Shown here: in pieces, positions 1 to 6,983 of the stretch
How positions within the stretch are numbered: position 1 is the first letter of the stretch
Layout: every line of letters begins with the position of its first letter
Assembly: GCA_902762565.1 (NCBI GenBank)
Contig: CACWOS010000024.1
Span: 1-39,888 of the forward strand
Length of the DNA stretch: 39,888 bases
Direction: 5' to 3'
Source: an uncultured Prevotellaceae bacterium
GTDB taxonomy: Bacteria > Bacteroidota > Bacteroidia > Bacteroidales > Bacteroidaceae
Position numbers and translations under genes: made by a program
The notes under the pieces: model-generated
The model's database searches: none
What the model was told of the DNA's origin: nothing
Seen by the model: the letters and a program-made list of their open reading frames with translations, nothing else

Positions 1-68
1 CTCCTAAGAAACCTGTAGACATACAGAAATACAGGGAACTACTGCCTGACAGATGGAAGGCACTATAG
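1..68 (+). CDS. Possible 3' end of an unidentified gene (partial)
   Basis: Starting at base 3, the plus strand reads 21 codons before a TAG at 66-68, ending in the residues LLPDRWKAL. The charged, lysine- and proline-containing composition looks like a genuine protein C-terminus, and the position would make it convergent with the minus-strand ATPase gene that ends at 148. The tail is too short to assign a family. It could be another gene of the integrative element or the first gene outside it. Confidence is low because only the last codons are in the window. Confidence 0.3.
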   Translation, partial: PKKPVDIQKYRELLPDRWKAL

Positions 69-113
69 CCTGCAAGGCGTCAAAGCGGATACGCTTACAC
101 TTTATTTACAGGC

Positions 114-140
114 TTTGTGAGGTTTGTGAGGTTTGTGAGA
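114..140. repeat. Three tandem 9-bp repeats (TTTGTGAGG)
   Basis: TTTGTGAGG occurs twice perfectly and a third time as TTTGTGAGA, head to tail at 114-122, 123-131 and 132-140. They fill the gap between the stop codon at 68 and the end of the ATPase gene at 148. Iteron-like arrays next to a replication-type helicase can be protein-binding sites, but a chance short tandem duplication is equally possible. Confidence 0.8.
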
Positions 141-147
141 TTATTTT

Positions 148-1506
148 TCAATCATCCCAATTTTTCAAAAGTTCTTTGGTAATTACATATACATTTGAAG
201 ATCGGCTGCATACTAACCTCACTGTTCCATCACAGTTCATACCATAGAGGTCATGACGCCTGTTCTCCTTAGTTGCCTGCAAGCCCCATTTACGTAGGAT
301 GTCCCGGACTTTTAGTCGGTCACACCTTCGCTTTTCATAGTCTGAAATAGTAGGAACATTCTGGATGAGACAATTAAGCTCAGTTGCGCTGTACATCACC
401 TCCTCTATATTCATAGCGGTCATGATCTCCTTAAGAAGCAAGACCAGTTCCCGTTCGATTTTCTCCTGGGAACATGCCATTATACGTCTCCATGCATCCG
501 TAACTATCTCGTCGTGCCAAAACCACAGTCTGTCACGTTTGGTCCCGGCTGTTATCATTTCCCTATTTTGTAGAAAGTGGAGAAATGCCGGAATCTCTTT
601 CTTACACTCTTCAAGGAAATCCTTGCCTAAGTTGTTGGTTATGACAGGAACCTTACGTACCCAGTGCCTGGTGTCTTCCTTATCGATTATGGTAGGATGA
701 ATCTCATCATTAGAGCACATTATTAGTTTGATGAATGCCTTTTCATTCGCCATATCGTAACCTTTACGCTCAGTAGGAACTACCTCCGCTGTCGCGTAGT
801 TCTTTATCTTTTCTATCAGTGCGCGGCTTTCTACGAAGGTTTCCTCGACATAGGCCAACAGTTTAGTTGCCCATGAAGAATTAAACCGAGAATCCAATGT
901 GTCTCGTGTAATAGCCTTGGCGTTGTCACCAAACACTTCACGAAGAAAATTGCAAAAAGTAGATTTTCCTGTACCATTTTCAGAACTCACCAAAACAAGT
1001 ATCGGTAGGCGTGTCTTAGGGGATAGATACATCAATTCTAGGAAGTCAAGTCCCAGTTCATATTGTTCACCGAAGATATGCCGGACAAGACTCTCAATAT
1101 GTATCCATTCTCCCTCTACAGGTTGATACTTTAGGGGATGATAAGTATTGAAGTATACATCTCCTGATGCCGTTGAAATAAATTCTCTGAAACCAATATG
1201 TTCGGGCATATTTACTCTGTTGATGCATTTGGGTGCTGCAGCCATGATGGCCGGCCCCAGTTTCTTGCCGTAGTCAGCAACGATATCAGCAGCACTGTAG
1301 CGTTCAAGTACCCACTCTCCGTCTACATTCTGACATTTCTTATACCATGAGCCAGCGATACGAACAAATTTGCAGGCGATAGCCTCTGCCTGCTTCGCTA
1401 TACGCTGGCGCTCAGCCTCCTTCTCACGTGCTTCCTGTTCCTTCTTCTTCTTCTCTTCATCTGCGATCTCTGTTGCAGACTTTGCCATATTATTGATATT
1501 GTTCAT
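148..1506 (-). CDS. Helicase/primase-type P-loop ATPase (DUF5906/VapE-like) of the integrative element
   Basis: 452 aa. A charged, coiled-coil-prone N-terminus (lysine/glutamate-rich, about residues 14-40) is followed by an SF3-helicase-like ATPase core. The Walker A motif GTGKST lies near residue 180, a Walker B-like stretch (LLAYVEETF) about 40 residues later, and a sensor segment (LIMCSNDE) after that. This arrangement is typical of DUF5906/VapE-type proteins carried by Bacteroidetes integrative and mobilizable elements, where they are thought to act in element replication. The ATG at 1506 is the farthest-upstream start; a second Met six codons later is an alternative. No relaxase or mobilization gene is visible in the window, so the element's means of transfer is unknown. 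The family assignment is confident; the replication role is inferred from relatives. Confidence 0.8.
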   Translation of the reverse strand: MNNINNMAKSATEIADEEKKKKEQEAREKEAERQRIAKQAEAIACKFVRIAGSWYKKCQNVDGEWVLERYSAADIVADYGKKLGPAIMAAAPKCINRVNMPEHIGFREFISTASGDVYFNTYHPLKYQPVEGEWIHIESLVRHIFGEQYELGLDFLELMYLSPKTRLPILVLVSSENGTGKSTFCNFLREVFGDNAKAITRDTLDSRFNSSWATKLLAYVEETFVESRALIEKIKNYATAEVVPTERKGYDMANEKAFIKLIMCSNDEIHPTIIDKEDTRHWVRKVPVITNNLGKDFLEECKKEIPAFLHFLQNREMITAGTKRDRLWFWHDEIVTDAWRRIMACSQEKIERELVLLLKEIMTAMNIEEVMYSATELNCLIQNVPTISDYEKRRCDRLKVRDILRKWGLQATKENRRHDLYGMNCDGTVRLVCSRSSNVYVITKELLKNWDD

Positions 1507-1556
1507 AATTCTTCTTCCAATTTATATGTTAAAAAACAAAAGAAAATACGGAAAAA

Positions 1557-1588
1557 TTTGCGAATACGAAGAATTATGCGTACCTTTG
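1557..1588 (+). promoter_or_regulatory. Consensus Bacteroidetes promoter (plus strand) inside the element
   Basis: A -33 TTTG at 1557-1560 and a -7 TACCTTTG at 1581-1588 are separated by exactly 20 nt, a full match to the Bacteroidetes primary-sigma consensus. It points away from the ATPase gene (minus strand, start at 1506) and toward a short hairpin-ended interval with no plus-strand gene behind it. Confidence 0.7.
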
Positions 1589-1593
1589 CCTCG

Positions 1594-1676
1594 TTGAGAA
1601 AAAACAAATGAAGCATATTCCCGCTCCGCTTCTACACTGACTTCGAGATAGCCGCTCGAAGTCAGTTGCATTTTAA
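1594..1676 (+). ncRNA. Candidate small RNA or leader ending in a 12-bp hairpin
   Basis: Transcription from the promoter just upstream would begin near 1594. The interval holds a 10-codon open frame (ATG at 1608, stop TGA at 1638-1640, peptide MKHIPAPLLH). Its stop lies in the left arm of a perfect 12-bp inverted repeat (1636-1647 with 1655-1666, 7-nt loop), followed by a T-rich stretch at 1667-1674. The next gene on this strand is far away, so the unit looks self-contained: either a roughly 80-nt small RNA or an attenuator-like leader that has lost its gene. No known RNA family is recognised. Confidence 0.4.
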
Positions 1677-1742
1677 GGTGGTCTATTTCGGCTCATATCT
1701 TTTTCTTTTTACACGTTTTACACTCTTGGTAACAGCTCATAA

Positions 1743-1985
1743 CTATAATTTTTGGTTCGCTACCCAGTCAAGGAACTTCTCACGGTTTATTCTGTCAAAG
1801 TTTGCAAGCCAGACAACCAGTGTAGATATTACTCCATTACCATCCAGTTCATGTTTACGATATTGTTCGATAATCTCTTCATATTTGACTTTGCGTGATT
1901 CTGAAAGAGGTGCAGAGCCAATGTAAAGTCCATAACTATCCCAATTGTTTAAATACTGTAGAAGAAAATATACGTTATCAAACAT
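1743..1985 (-). CDS. Small unknown protein of the integrative element
   Basis: 80 aa counting from the ATG at 1985; a GTG four codons upstream (1997) is an alternative start. The sequence is rich in aromatic residues (Phe, Tyr, Trp) and predicted helical in its second half, with no recognisable domain. It sits between the integrase and ATPase genes, all on the same strand. A continuous frame with normal amino-acid composition supports it being real, but the family is unknown and the gene is short. Confidence 0.45.
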   Translation of the reverse strand: MFDNVYFLLQYLNNWDSYGLYIGSAPLSESRKVKYEEIIEQYRKHELDGNGVISTLVVWLANFDRINREKFLDWVANQKL

Positions 1986-2069
1986 AAATATATACACTGG
2001 TTCGTGTCGTGTGCAACTTCAAAGTTTATATTTCTATAATTTTGTTCTGAGGGTGTTCATTGATCCATG

Positions 2070-3260
2070 TTAATCGTTGCTGTCCTTATTTTCTTTTTTA
2101 AGTTTCTGCTTTTCTTCGAATTTCTTCATCTCGTCTACCACAGTCTCATCAAGCAACTTCGCATAGACCTGTTCTGTGATGCGAGTGGTCGAGTGTCCTA
2201 GAATCTTGGCCACAATTTTCATGTCGAAACCACCCTCATTGAGGAGTAGGGTAGCGCCAGTGTGCCTGGCCCAGTGGCTGCTGATGGGCTTCTCAATACC
2301 TGCTGCTTGGGCAACAAGCTTCAGGTATTCATTATACTTTACATTGGTAATTATGGGTAGCTTGTTATGGTATTTCTCAAGGATGTCAAGTGCCTCTTGC
2401 AGCAAGGGGACGGTGAAGGTCTGGCCAGTCTTTACACGTTGACCTACATAGACCTTCATACTCTTCACTTCGACTATTTTGCTGACCTTGAAGGCGGCAA
2501 GGTCTTTATAGGCCATACAGGTGTACGTCTGGAAGACGAACACATCACGAACCTTACGAAGGCTTTCCGTCGGCAGTTCAACTACCTTGACCTTTTGAAA
2601 TTCTTCTGGCGACAGATACTTACCGATGCCTCCAGTAGATTTTTCCTTTTTTATCCGAACATGAAGATAAGGGTTTCTGGTCATCAGCCCCTCGCGCACG
2701 GCATCGATTATGAAACTGTTAAGAAAACGATGGTAGTTGTTCCACTTACTGTATGGTTTCATTTTTTTCATATCCAGCCACTCATCGAAGGCGATGATGC
2801 TGGACTCAGTAACATCGGGGAAAAATTCGATACCGCCCCATTCTACGAATTTTTTCATGAAACGGTCATATCTCTCTTTACTGTCCTTGGAAAGGTTGAA
2901 CTTCCGTTCTTTAGAGCGCCTGTCACAGAAGTCGATAAATGATACCACGCCAGTCTGCTTACGTTTCAGACGGTCGCGGATGGCCTTCATATCAACATTT
3001 CCTTCATCCAGCATGTCATTGATTACCTGCCGGACATTACGTAGGAACTTCTCAAGCGTGAGATTAAGTTCAGCAGCATCAGGGCGGTTGACGACCTGTG
3101 CTGCATTCTGGTTCCACTGTCTCTTGGTCAGTTTCACGCCTAAATCGAAGTATATCTGCATGTAGTCACCGGTCACACGTAGCTCGACAGGAGCTTCCTT
3201 CTCTCCTGTTGCGATATGCTTCCTGTCGAAGATGAATTTCAATAATGGACTTTTGTTCAT
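2070..3260 (-). CDS. Tyrosine recombinase / integrase (Bacteroidetes type)
   Basis: 396 aa, the normal length for Bacteroidetes integrases with an N-terminal arm-binding domain (about 1-95), a SAM-like core-binding domain (about 105-205) and a C-terminal catalytic domain (about 215-380). Visible catalytic elements are Lys277 in RVKTGQ, His329-x-x-Arg332 (HWARH), His356 in LGH, and the nucleophile Tyr366 (QVYAKL). In box I, where most relatives have TGLRYSD, this protein reads TCMAYKD, so the first catalytic arginine is replaced by alanine at 250; IntDOT-type integrases of Bacteroides conjugative elements show the same loss. It directly follows the HTH gene (15 bp gap), a usual excisionase-integrase arrangement. 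It presumably integrates and excises the element next to the tRNA-Ser gene. Confidence 0.92.
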   Translation of the reverse strand: MNKSPLLKFIFDRKHIATGEKEAPVELRVTGDYMQIYFDLGVKLTKRQWNQNAAQVVNRPDAAELNLTLEKFLRNVRQVINDMLDEGNVDMKAIRDRLKRKQTGVVSFIDFCDRRSKERKFNLSKDSKERYDRFMKKFVEWGGIEFFPDVTESSIIAFDEWLDMKKMKPYSKWNNYHRFLNSFIIDAVREGLMTRNPYLHVRIKKEKSTGGIGKYLSPEEFQKVKVVELPTESLRKVRDVFVFQTYTCMAYKDLAAFKVSKIVEVKSMKVYVGQRVKTGQTFTVPLLQEALDILEKYHNKLPIITNVKYNEYLKLVAQAAGIEKPISSHWARHTGATLLLNEGGFDMKIVAKILGHSTTRITEQVYAKLLDETVVDEMKKFEEKQKLKKENKDSND

Positions 3261-3275
3261 AATTCTTCGCGTACA

Positions 3276-3545
3276 TTATATATTATTTGCAAAGTTTGTC
3301 AGCAAAGCTTCTTCATCGAAGTATATACGGGCTTGCTGATTATTACCCCGCTTGATGTGAGGAAACTTGTCTTTGATACGCCGGAGGTGATACTCGCTCA
3401 TTCCAAGGATGCCAGCAGCCTCCTTAATGCCTATATACTTCTTTCTGGGCTTGGGACGATCTTCCACGCGCAATAAGTTTACAACTATCTTGGCCGTACG
3501 GTTGGCCAAAGAATCCATCTGTTTCTCTGAAAGTTGAATCTCCAT
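3276..3545 (-). CDS. Excisionase-like helix-turn-helix DNA-binding protein
   Basis: 89 aa from the ATG at 3545. A longer frame begins at 3578, but the 3545 start has an AAAAGGAAA tract just upstream and gives the usual length. The C-terminal half is a MerR/excisionase-type winged helix (IGIKEAAGILGMSEYHLRR, then a basic KDKFPHIKRG segment and an IYFDEEAL strand-helix ending). It lies immediately upstream of, and probably cotranscribed with, the integrase. Small proteins of this type usually act as recombination directionality factors or repressors of the element. That function is inferred from context and fold. Confidence 0.8.
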   Translation of the reverse strand: MEIQLSEKQMDSLANRTAKIVVNLLRVEDRPKPRKKYIGIKEAAGILGMSEYHLRRIKDKFPHIKRGNNQQARIYFDEEALLTNFANNI

Positions 3546-3717
3546 AATATTTCCTTTTAATATGTTATTTTTGCGCAAAGTAACAAGATATCCTGTAGAG
3601 CACCATAATAATTTAAAACTTTGTCTTGATTTAACACATTTACGATTTTTCGTTGAAATCTCTGTATTGTGCTGATTTATAAAGCGTTACAAGGCTTGTT
3701 AAGGAAAGTTAATGGCT

Positions 3718-3739
3718 AACGGCTTGATATTCAGCCGTT
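3718..3739 (-). terminator. Hairpin after the unknown 160-aa gene
   Basis: A perfect 7-bp inverted repeat (AACGGCT / AGCCGTT) with an 8-nt loop lies 9 bp beyond the stop of the minus-strand gene. No clear T-run follows, so it could be an intrinsic terminator of poor quality or an RNA-stabilising stem. Confidence 0.4.
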
Positions 3740-3748
3740 TACCGAAAA

Positions 3749-4231
3749 CTATTGCCTGCTATAATCAATGTCTTTTATCTCCTCCAATAGGGCACGGAAC
3801 ATTTCCATGGCGTCCGATACATAATGCAGTATATAGATGTCAATACCAGTACCATCGAGATCAAGCATCTGAACGAGTTCACCCAGTACGACACTGAGGC
3901 GCTCGCTGTTCTTCTGGAAGTCAGTATAGTTGGCCTTCAGGAAGCTCAGTGTGGCAGCGTCTCTGCCACTGACAATTTCAATATCATGATTATCCTGGTC
4001 TGATATCCTGCCCAGTAGCAAAGCAACCTCTCTCATCTTTTTCACAGCATTCCCCATATTCTCCATTACAGTGAGTTTGTAGGGGAATATTACGTTATTA
4101 TCGCCATCATCGATACTAACCACGGCAACCTTACCAATAGCCTTTTCAAGTTCACTAGCATACTCATGTAGTGAGACAATCTGCTTTTCCAGTTCTAATG
4201 ACTGTTGTTCATTTTTCTTTTTTGTTTCCAT
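3749..4231 (-). CDS. Unknown 160-aa protein at the tRNA end of the integrative element
   Basis: No family is recognised. The N-terminal 35 residues form a charged, probably coiled-coil segment (KKKNEQQSLELEKQI), and the rest is predicted mainly helical with many Glu/Asp/Leu residues. No signal peptide or membrane segment is visible. It is the first gene of the element inward from the tRNA-Ser, on the same strand as the HTH and integrase genes but separated from them by about 200 bp and a hairpin, so it is probably a separate transcript. The ATG at 4231 follows an AAAAGGATG context. Its frame is open over 480 bp with normal composition, so it is likely real. Confidence 0.65.
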   Translation of the reverse strand: METKKKNEQQSLELEKQIVSLHEYASELEKAIGKVAVVSIDDGDNNVIFPYKLTVMENMGNAVKKMREVALLLGRISDQDNHDIEIVSGRDAATLSFLKANYTDFQKNSERLSVVLGELVQMLDLDGTGIDIYILHYVSDAMEMFRALLEEIKDIDYSRQ

Positions 4232-4263
4232 CCTTTTGATTTTTAGAGTTTTACATAAAATTA

Positions 4264-4315
4264 ATTACCAAAATGAAGTTGAGAAAAAAGATGGTAATAA
4301 ATTTGGTAATAAATT
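4264..4315. repeat. Tandem 12-bp repeat TGGTAATAAATT with an inverted half copy
   Basis: TGGTAATAAATT is present twice, head to tail, at 4292-4303 and 4304-4315. Its first seven bases recur inverted (ATTACCA) at 4264-4270. The cluster lies upstream of the unknown 160-aa gene and about 180 bp inside the tRNA boundary, where integrase arm-type or directionality-factor sites and operators of small integrative elements are commonly found. Function is inferred from position only. Confidence 0.75.
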
Positions 4316-4433
4316 ATGTGTAGAAGCTTATTAACCATTATAGGTTATAATGCATCATTTTAAAACCTGTTCATATCCACCTCTAATTCTCATTATCAGT
4401 GACTTACGAACAGAAAAAGCTTAGGAATACGCA

Positions 4434-4462
4434 TAAAAAATGGGAACTCCGTATGGTTCCCA
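4434..4462 (-). terminator. Intrinsic terminator of the tRNA-Ser transcript
   Basis: On the minus strand, 36 nt after the tRNA 3' end, a perfect 7-bp stem (TGGGAAC / GTTCCCA, loop of 8 nt) is followed directly by a run of six T. This is a textbook rho-independent terminator and shows the tRNA transcription unit is complete despite the neighbouring integrase. Confidence 0.8.
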
Positions 4463-4470
4463 TTTGCACA

Positions 4471-4510
4471 TTTTTGCGGAGAGTGAGGCTCCTTTTGCGG
4501 AAGGTGAGGG
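4471..4510. repeat. Imperfect duplication of the tRNA-Ser 3' end (possible att remnant)
   Basis: TTTTGCGGAAGGTGAGG, which spans the tRNA 3' terminus (4494-4510), recurs as TTTTGCGGAGAGTGAGG at 4472-4488 with 15 of 17 matches. The second copy is outside the tRNA, on the element side. A short copy of a tRNA 3' end beside an integrase element suggests an attachment-core remnant; simple slippage is the alternative. Confidence 0.55.
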
Positions 4511-4585
4511 ATTCAAACCCCCGATACCCGAAAGGGGTATACCGGATTTCGAGTCCAGCGCGATCGATCACTCTGCCAACCTTCC
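4498..4585 (-). tRNA. tRNA-Ser (anticodon CGA)
   Basis: 88 nt. The acceptor stem GGAAGGT pairs with ACCTTCC, with G as discriminator and CCA not encoded. The anticodon stem-loop reads CTGGA-CTCGAAA-TCCGG, giving anticodon CGA (codon UCG). A long class II variable arm (TACCC-TTTC-GGGTA) and a standard TpsiC arm (GGTTTGAATCC region) confirm a serine tRNA. A promoter lies 36 nt upstream and a terminator 36 nt downstream. The 3' end faces the integrase gene, so this is the likely integration target of the element. Confidence 0.96.
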
Positions 4586-4620
4586 TGTTGATGTTAAAGG
4601 GCTTTCCTTGAAATCGGATG

Positions 4621-4652
4621 CAAAGGTACGAACTTTTTTTGAACCAGCCAAA
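4621..4652 (-). promoter_or_regulatory. Promoter of tRNA-Ser
   Basis: On the minus strand a TTTG (4649-4652) and TACCTTTG (4621-4628) are spaced by 20 nt, a perfect Bacteroidetes promoter. It abuts the 3' end of the yigZ gene (stop at 4654). Confidence 0.8.
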
Positions 4653-4653
4653 T

Positions 4654-5238
4654 TTATTCGAAAGATAATTTCGATAATTTAGCTTTTAGCTGTTCGGCCT
4701 CGCTTTTGCGAATACTGAGCACGATTTCGCAGGTGTTATCGTATGTCTGAGAGACGATGCGCGGATTCATGTCCTTGACAATACGCATCACGTCGTTCAT
4801 CTGCGGATAGGCAAACGAGTAACGGACGATTTCCTCGACTTGTCGCGTCTCGATCGTGGCGTGGGCAATAGCGTCGGACGCTGCCTCGCGGTAGGCTACG
4901 ATGAGTCCGCTGGTGCCTAAATTGACACCACCGTAATAGCGCACGACGACGATGAGGATATTGGTCAGCTCGTTGGAGTTGATTTGCCCGAGGATGGGTT
5001 TACCTGCAGTCGATGACGGTTCACCGTCATCGTTGGCACGGAACTCCAAACGTTCGGCTCCCAGCATATAGGCATAGCACACGTGCCGGGCATCGTAGTA
5101 CTTCTTGCGATAGCCAGCCACGATGTCCTTGACTTCTGTGACATCGTCAACGTGATGAGCAAAAGCGAGGAACTTGCTCCGTTTCTCGGTGTAGTATCCC
5201 TCGCTTGTACCTGATATCGTACGGTATTCGTCGTTCAT
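4654..5238 (-). CDS. yigZ: YigZ / IMPACT family protein
   Basis: 194 aa, close to the usual ~200 aa of the UPF0029 (IMPACT) family. The N-terminal domain carries the family's hallmark segments: KRSKFLAFAH near residue 20, the RANDDGEPSSTAGKPIL block near 65-82, and VVVRYYGGVNLGTSGL near 97-112. A shorter C-terminal ferredoxin-like domain follows. Bacterial members are cytoplasmic and of unclear biochemical role; eukaryotic IMPACT binds Gcn1 and affects translation control. It is the last gene of a minus-strand run that starts with the mannitol dehydrogenase-like gene, and is separated from the DUF1015 gene only by a CTAGA repeat array. Family assignment is very secure; function is not known. 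Confidence 0.92.
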   Translation of the reverse strand: MNDEYRTISGTSEGYYTEKRSKFLAFAHHVDDVTEVKDIVAGYRKKYYDARHVCYAYMLGAERLEFRANDDGEPSSTAGKPILGQINSNELTNILIVVVRYYGGVNLGTSGLIVAYREAASDAIAHATIETRQVEEIVRYSFAYPQMNDVMRIVKDMNPRIVSQTYDNTCEIVLSIRKSEAEQLKAKLSKLSFE

Positions 5239-5246
5239 ATATTTTT

Positions 5247-5300
5247 CTAGATTTTCTAGATGATCTAGAGATTCTAGATATTCTAGACGAACTAGACTAA
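5247..5300. repeat. Six-copy 9-bp tandem array CTAGANNNN
   Basis: CTAGA begins at 5247, 5256, 5265, 5274, 5283 and 5292, an exact 9-bp period with four variable bases per unit. The array starts at the stop codon of the DUF1015 gene and fills the gap to the yigZ start. Because CTAG is palindromic and 9 is a multiple of 3, the minus strand carries six UAG codons in the same frame, the first being the DUF1015 stop. Confidence 0.95.
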
Positions 5301-6539
5301 TTTGTGAATGACGAGACCACTGCGCAGCTTCGGCTCAAACCATGTGGCCTTTGGTGGCATAATCTTACCGCTGTCGGCAATGTCCATAATTTGCTGCATA
5401 GAAACGGGATAGAGGGCCAAGGCTGCTCGCATCTCACCCGAGTCCACACGACGCTTCAGTTCTTTCAGACCGCGCAGACCGCCCACGAAGTCGATGCGCT
5501 GAGAAGAGCGCAGGTCGCCAATATTCAGTATCTCGTCCAGAATGAGACGGCTGGAGATGTCTACGTCGAGCACGCCAATGGGGTCGCTATTGTCGTAGGT
5601 GCCTTCCTTTGCCTTCAGGCTGTACCAATGCTGGTCCAGATAGAGTGAGAACTCGTGGAGCTGCTGGGGCTTGTAGATGTCCGTACCTTTGTCTTCGACG
5701 AGGAAGTTCACTTGCAGGGCAGCCAGGAATTCGTCAGACGACATGCCGTTGAGGTCTTTCACCACGCGGTTGTAGTCGAGGATGGTCAACTGAGAAGCCT
5801 GGAAGCAGACGGCCATGAAGAAGTTGTACTCCTCTGTACCGGTGTGGTTGGGATTCTGTTTCTGCTTTTCGGCACCAACGAGGGCTGCTGCAGCCGAACG
5901 GTGGTGACCGTCAGCAATATACAGCGACGGCATCTTGGCAAACTCATCAGTAATGGTCTGCATGTCTTTCTCGTCCTTGATCACCCAGAACTGATGGCGG
6001 AAACCATCGATTGGCGCAATGAAGTCGTACTCGGGTTCCGTAGCAGCATAACGCATGATGAGCGTATTGAGCGTGTTGTTGTCGGGATAGGCAAAGAACA
6101 CGGGTTCGATGTTGGCATTGTTCACACGTACGTGCTTCATGCGGTCTTCTTCCTTATCGCGACGGGTCAACTCATGCTTCTTGATACGACCTGCCATATA
6201 GTCGTCGGTATGGGCGCATACCACCAGACCATACTGAGTCTTACCATTCATGGTCTGCGCATAAATGTAATAATGTTCCTGCGTATCCTGCACCAGCCAA
6301 CCTTTGTCCTGAAACTTTTGGAAGTTTTCGGCAGCCTTCTCGTAGACGCGTGGGTCGTACTCGCTGGTGCCTACGGGGAAGTCAATCTCGGGCTTGATGA
6401 TGTGATAGAGACTCTTTTCGTTGTCGCCAGCTTCGGCGCGTGCCTCCTCTGAGTCGAGCACGTCGTAAGGGCGGCTCTCCACCTGTTCTACTAAGTCTTT
6501 CGGTGGACGAATACCCTTAAAAGGTTTGATAATTGCCAT
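5292..6539 (-). CDS. DUF1015 family protein
   Basis: 415 aa from the ATG at 6539. A longer frame (to 6593) runs into the upstream HIT gene and lacks conservation, whereas MAIIKPFKGIRPPKDL is the typical family beginning. The conserved ADGHHRSAAA motif is visible near residue 207, and the total length fits the family (about 400-430). DUF1015 proteins are cytoplasmic, widespread and often near serine-metabolism or HIT genes; some are described as SerC/serine-kinase-like, but no function is established here. Only 7 bp separate it from the upstream HIT gene, so the two are very probably cotranscribed. The stop UAG is followed by further in-frame UAGs provided by the CTAGA array. Confidence 0.9.
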   Translation of the reverse strand: MAIIKPFKGIRPPKDLVEQVESRPYDVLDSEEARAEAGDNEKSLYHIIKPEIDFPVGTSEYDPRVYEKAAENFQKFQDKGWLVQDTQEHYYIYAQTMNGKTQYGLVVCAHTDDYMAGRIKKHELTRRDKEEDRMKHVRVNNANIEPVFFAYPDNNTLNTLIMRYAATEPEYDFIAPIDGFRHQFWVIKDEKDMQTITDEFAKMPSLYIADGHHRSAAAALVGAEKQKQNPNHTGTEEYNFFMAVCFQASQLTILDYNRVVKDLNGMSSDEFLAALQVNFLVEDKGTDIYKPQQLHEFSLYLDQHWYSLKAKEGTYDNSDPIGVLDVDISSRLILDEILNIGDLRSSQRIDFVGGLRGLKELKRRVDSGEMRAALALYPVSMQQIMDIADSGKIMPPKATWFEPKLRSGLVIHKLV

Positions 6540-6546
6540 GATTCTA

Positions 6547-6972
6547 TTATAAGTTTTCTTTGATTTTTGCAATGAGTTCTGCGTACTCTGCATCTGAAAG
6601 ATACACCTTGCCTGGATTCATCTGGAACGTGCCGCCGTAGTCGGGGCCGTCAACATATTTCGGAGCCAGATGGAAATGGAGGTGCGAGAGTTTGTCGCTG
6701 TAGGCACCATAGTTGATTTTCTCGGGATTGAAAGCCTTCTGCATGGCACGTGTCACGCGAGCCACATCGGCCATAAAGGCGTTGCGGTCTTCGTCCGACA
6801 ACTCGTTAAGGTCGTTCACATGGTCCTTGTAGGCCACGAGGCAACGTCCGCGATAGGTCTGTTCTTTAAATAGGAACGCACGGGATACTGAGAGTTGTGC
6901 AAACTCAATCATCAGATTGTGAAGGGTCTCATTGTTAGTGCAATACAAGCACTCTTTAGGATCACTTTTCAT
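6547..6972 (-). CDS. HIT family protein (nucleotide hydrolase/transferase superfamily)
   Basis: 141 aa, the usual size for a single-domain histidine-triad protein. The signature HLHFHLAP lies at about residues 97-104 with His97, His99 and His101. A CLYC motif at residues 8-11 resembles the zinc-binding part of Hint-like members. HIT proteins cleave or transfer nucleoside monophosphates from small nucleotide substrates; the exact substrate cannot be told. It lies between the mannitol dehydrogenase-like gene (a 37-bp gap made of heptamer repeats) and the DUF1015 gene. Confidence 0.92.
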   Translation of the reverse strand: MKSDPKECLYCTNNETLHNLMIEFAQLSVSRAFLFKEQTYRGRCLVAYKDHVNDLNELSDEDRNAFMADVARVTRAMQKAFNPEKINYGAYSDKLSHLHFHLAPKYVDGPDYGGTFQMNPGKVYLSDAEYAELIAKIKENL

Positions 6973-6983
6973 ATTCGTAAATT

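Noticed and set aside
1666-1926. 86-aa plus-strand frame downstream of the element promoter
   Set aside because: It lies mainly opposite the small minus-strand gene, begins at the end of the hairpin and has a shadow-like composition.
2367-2942. 191-aa open frame on the plus strand
   Set aside because: It lies wholly opposite the integrase gene, whose catalytic motifs are intact; no family features.
5655-6452. 265-aa open frame on the plus strand
   Set aside because: Antisense shadow of the DUF1015 gene; hydrophobic Val/Leu/His-rich composition typical of such shadows and no start signals.
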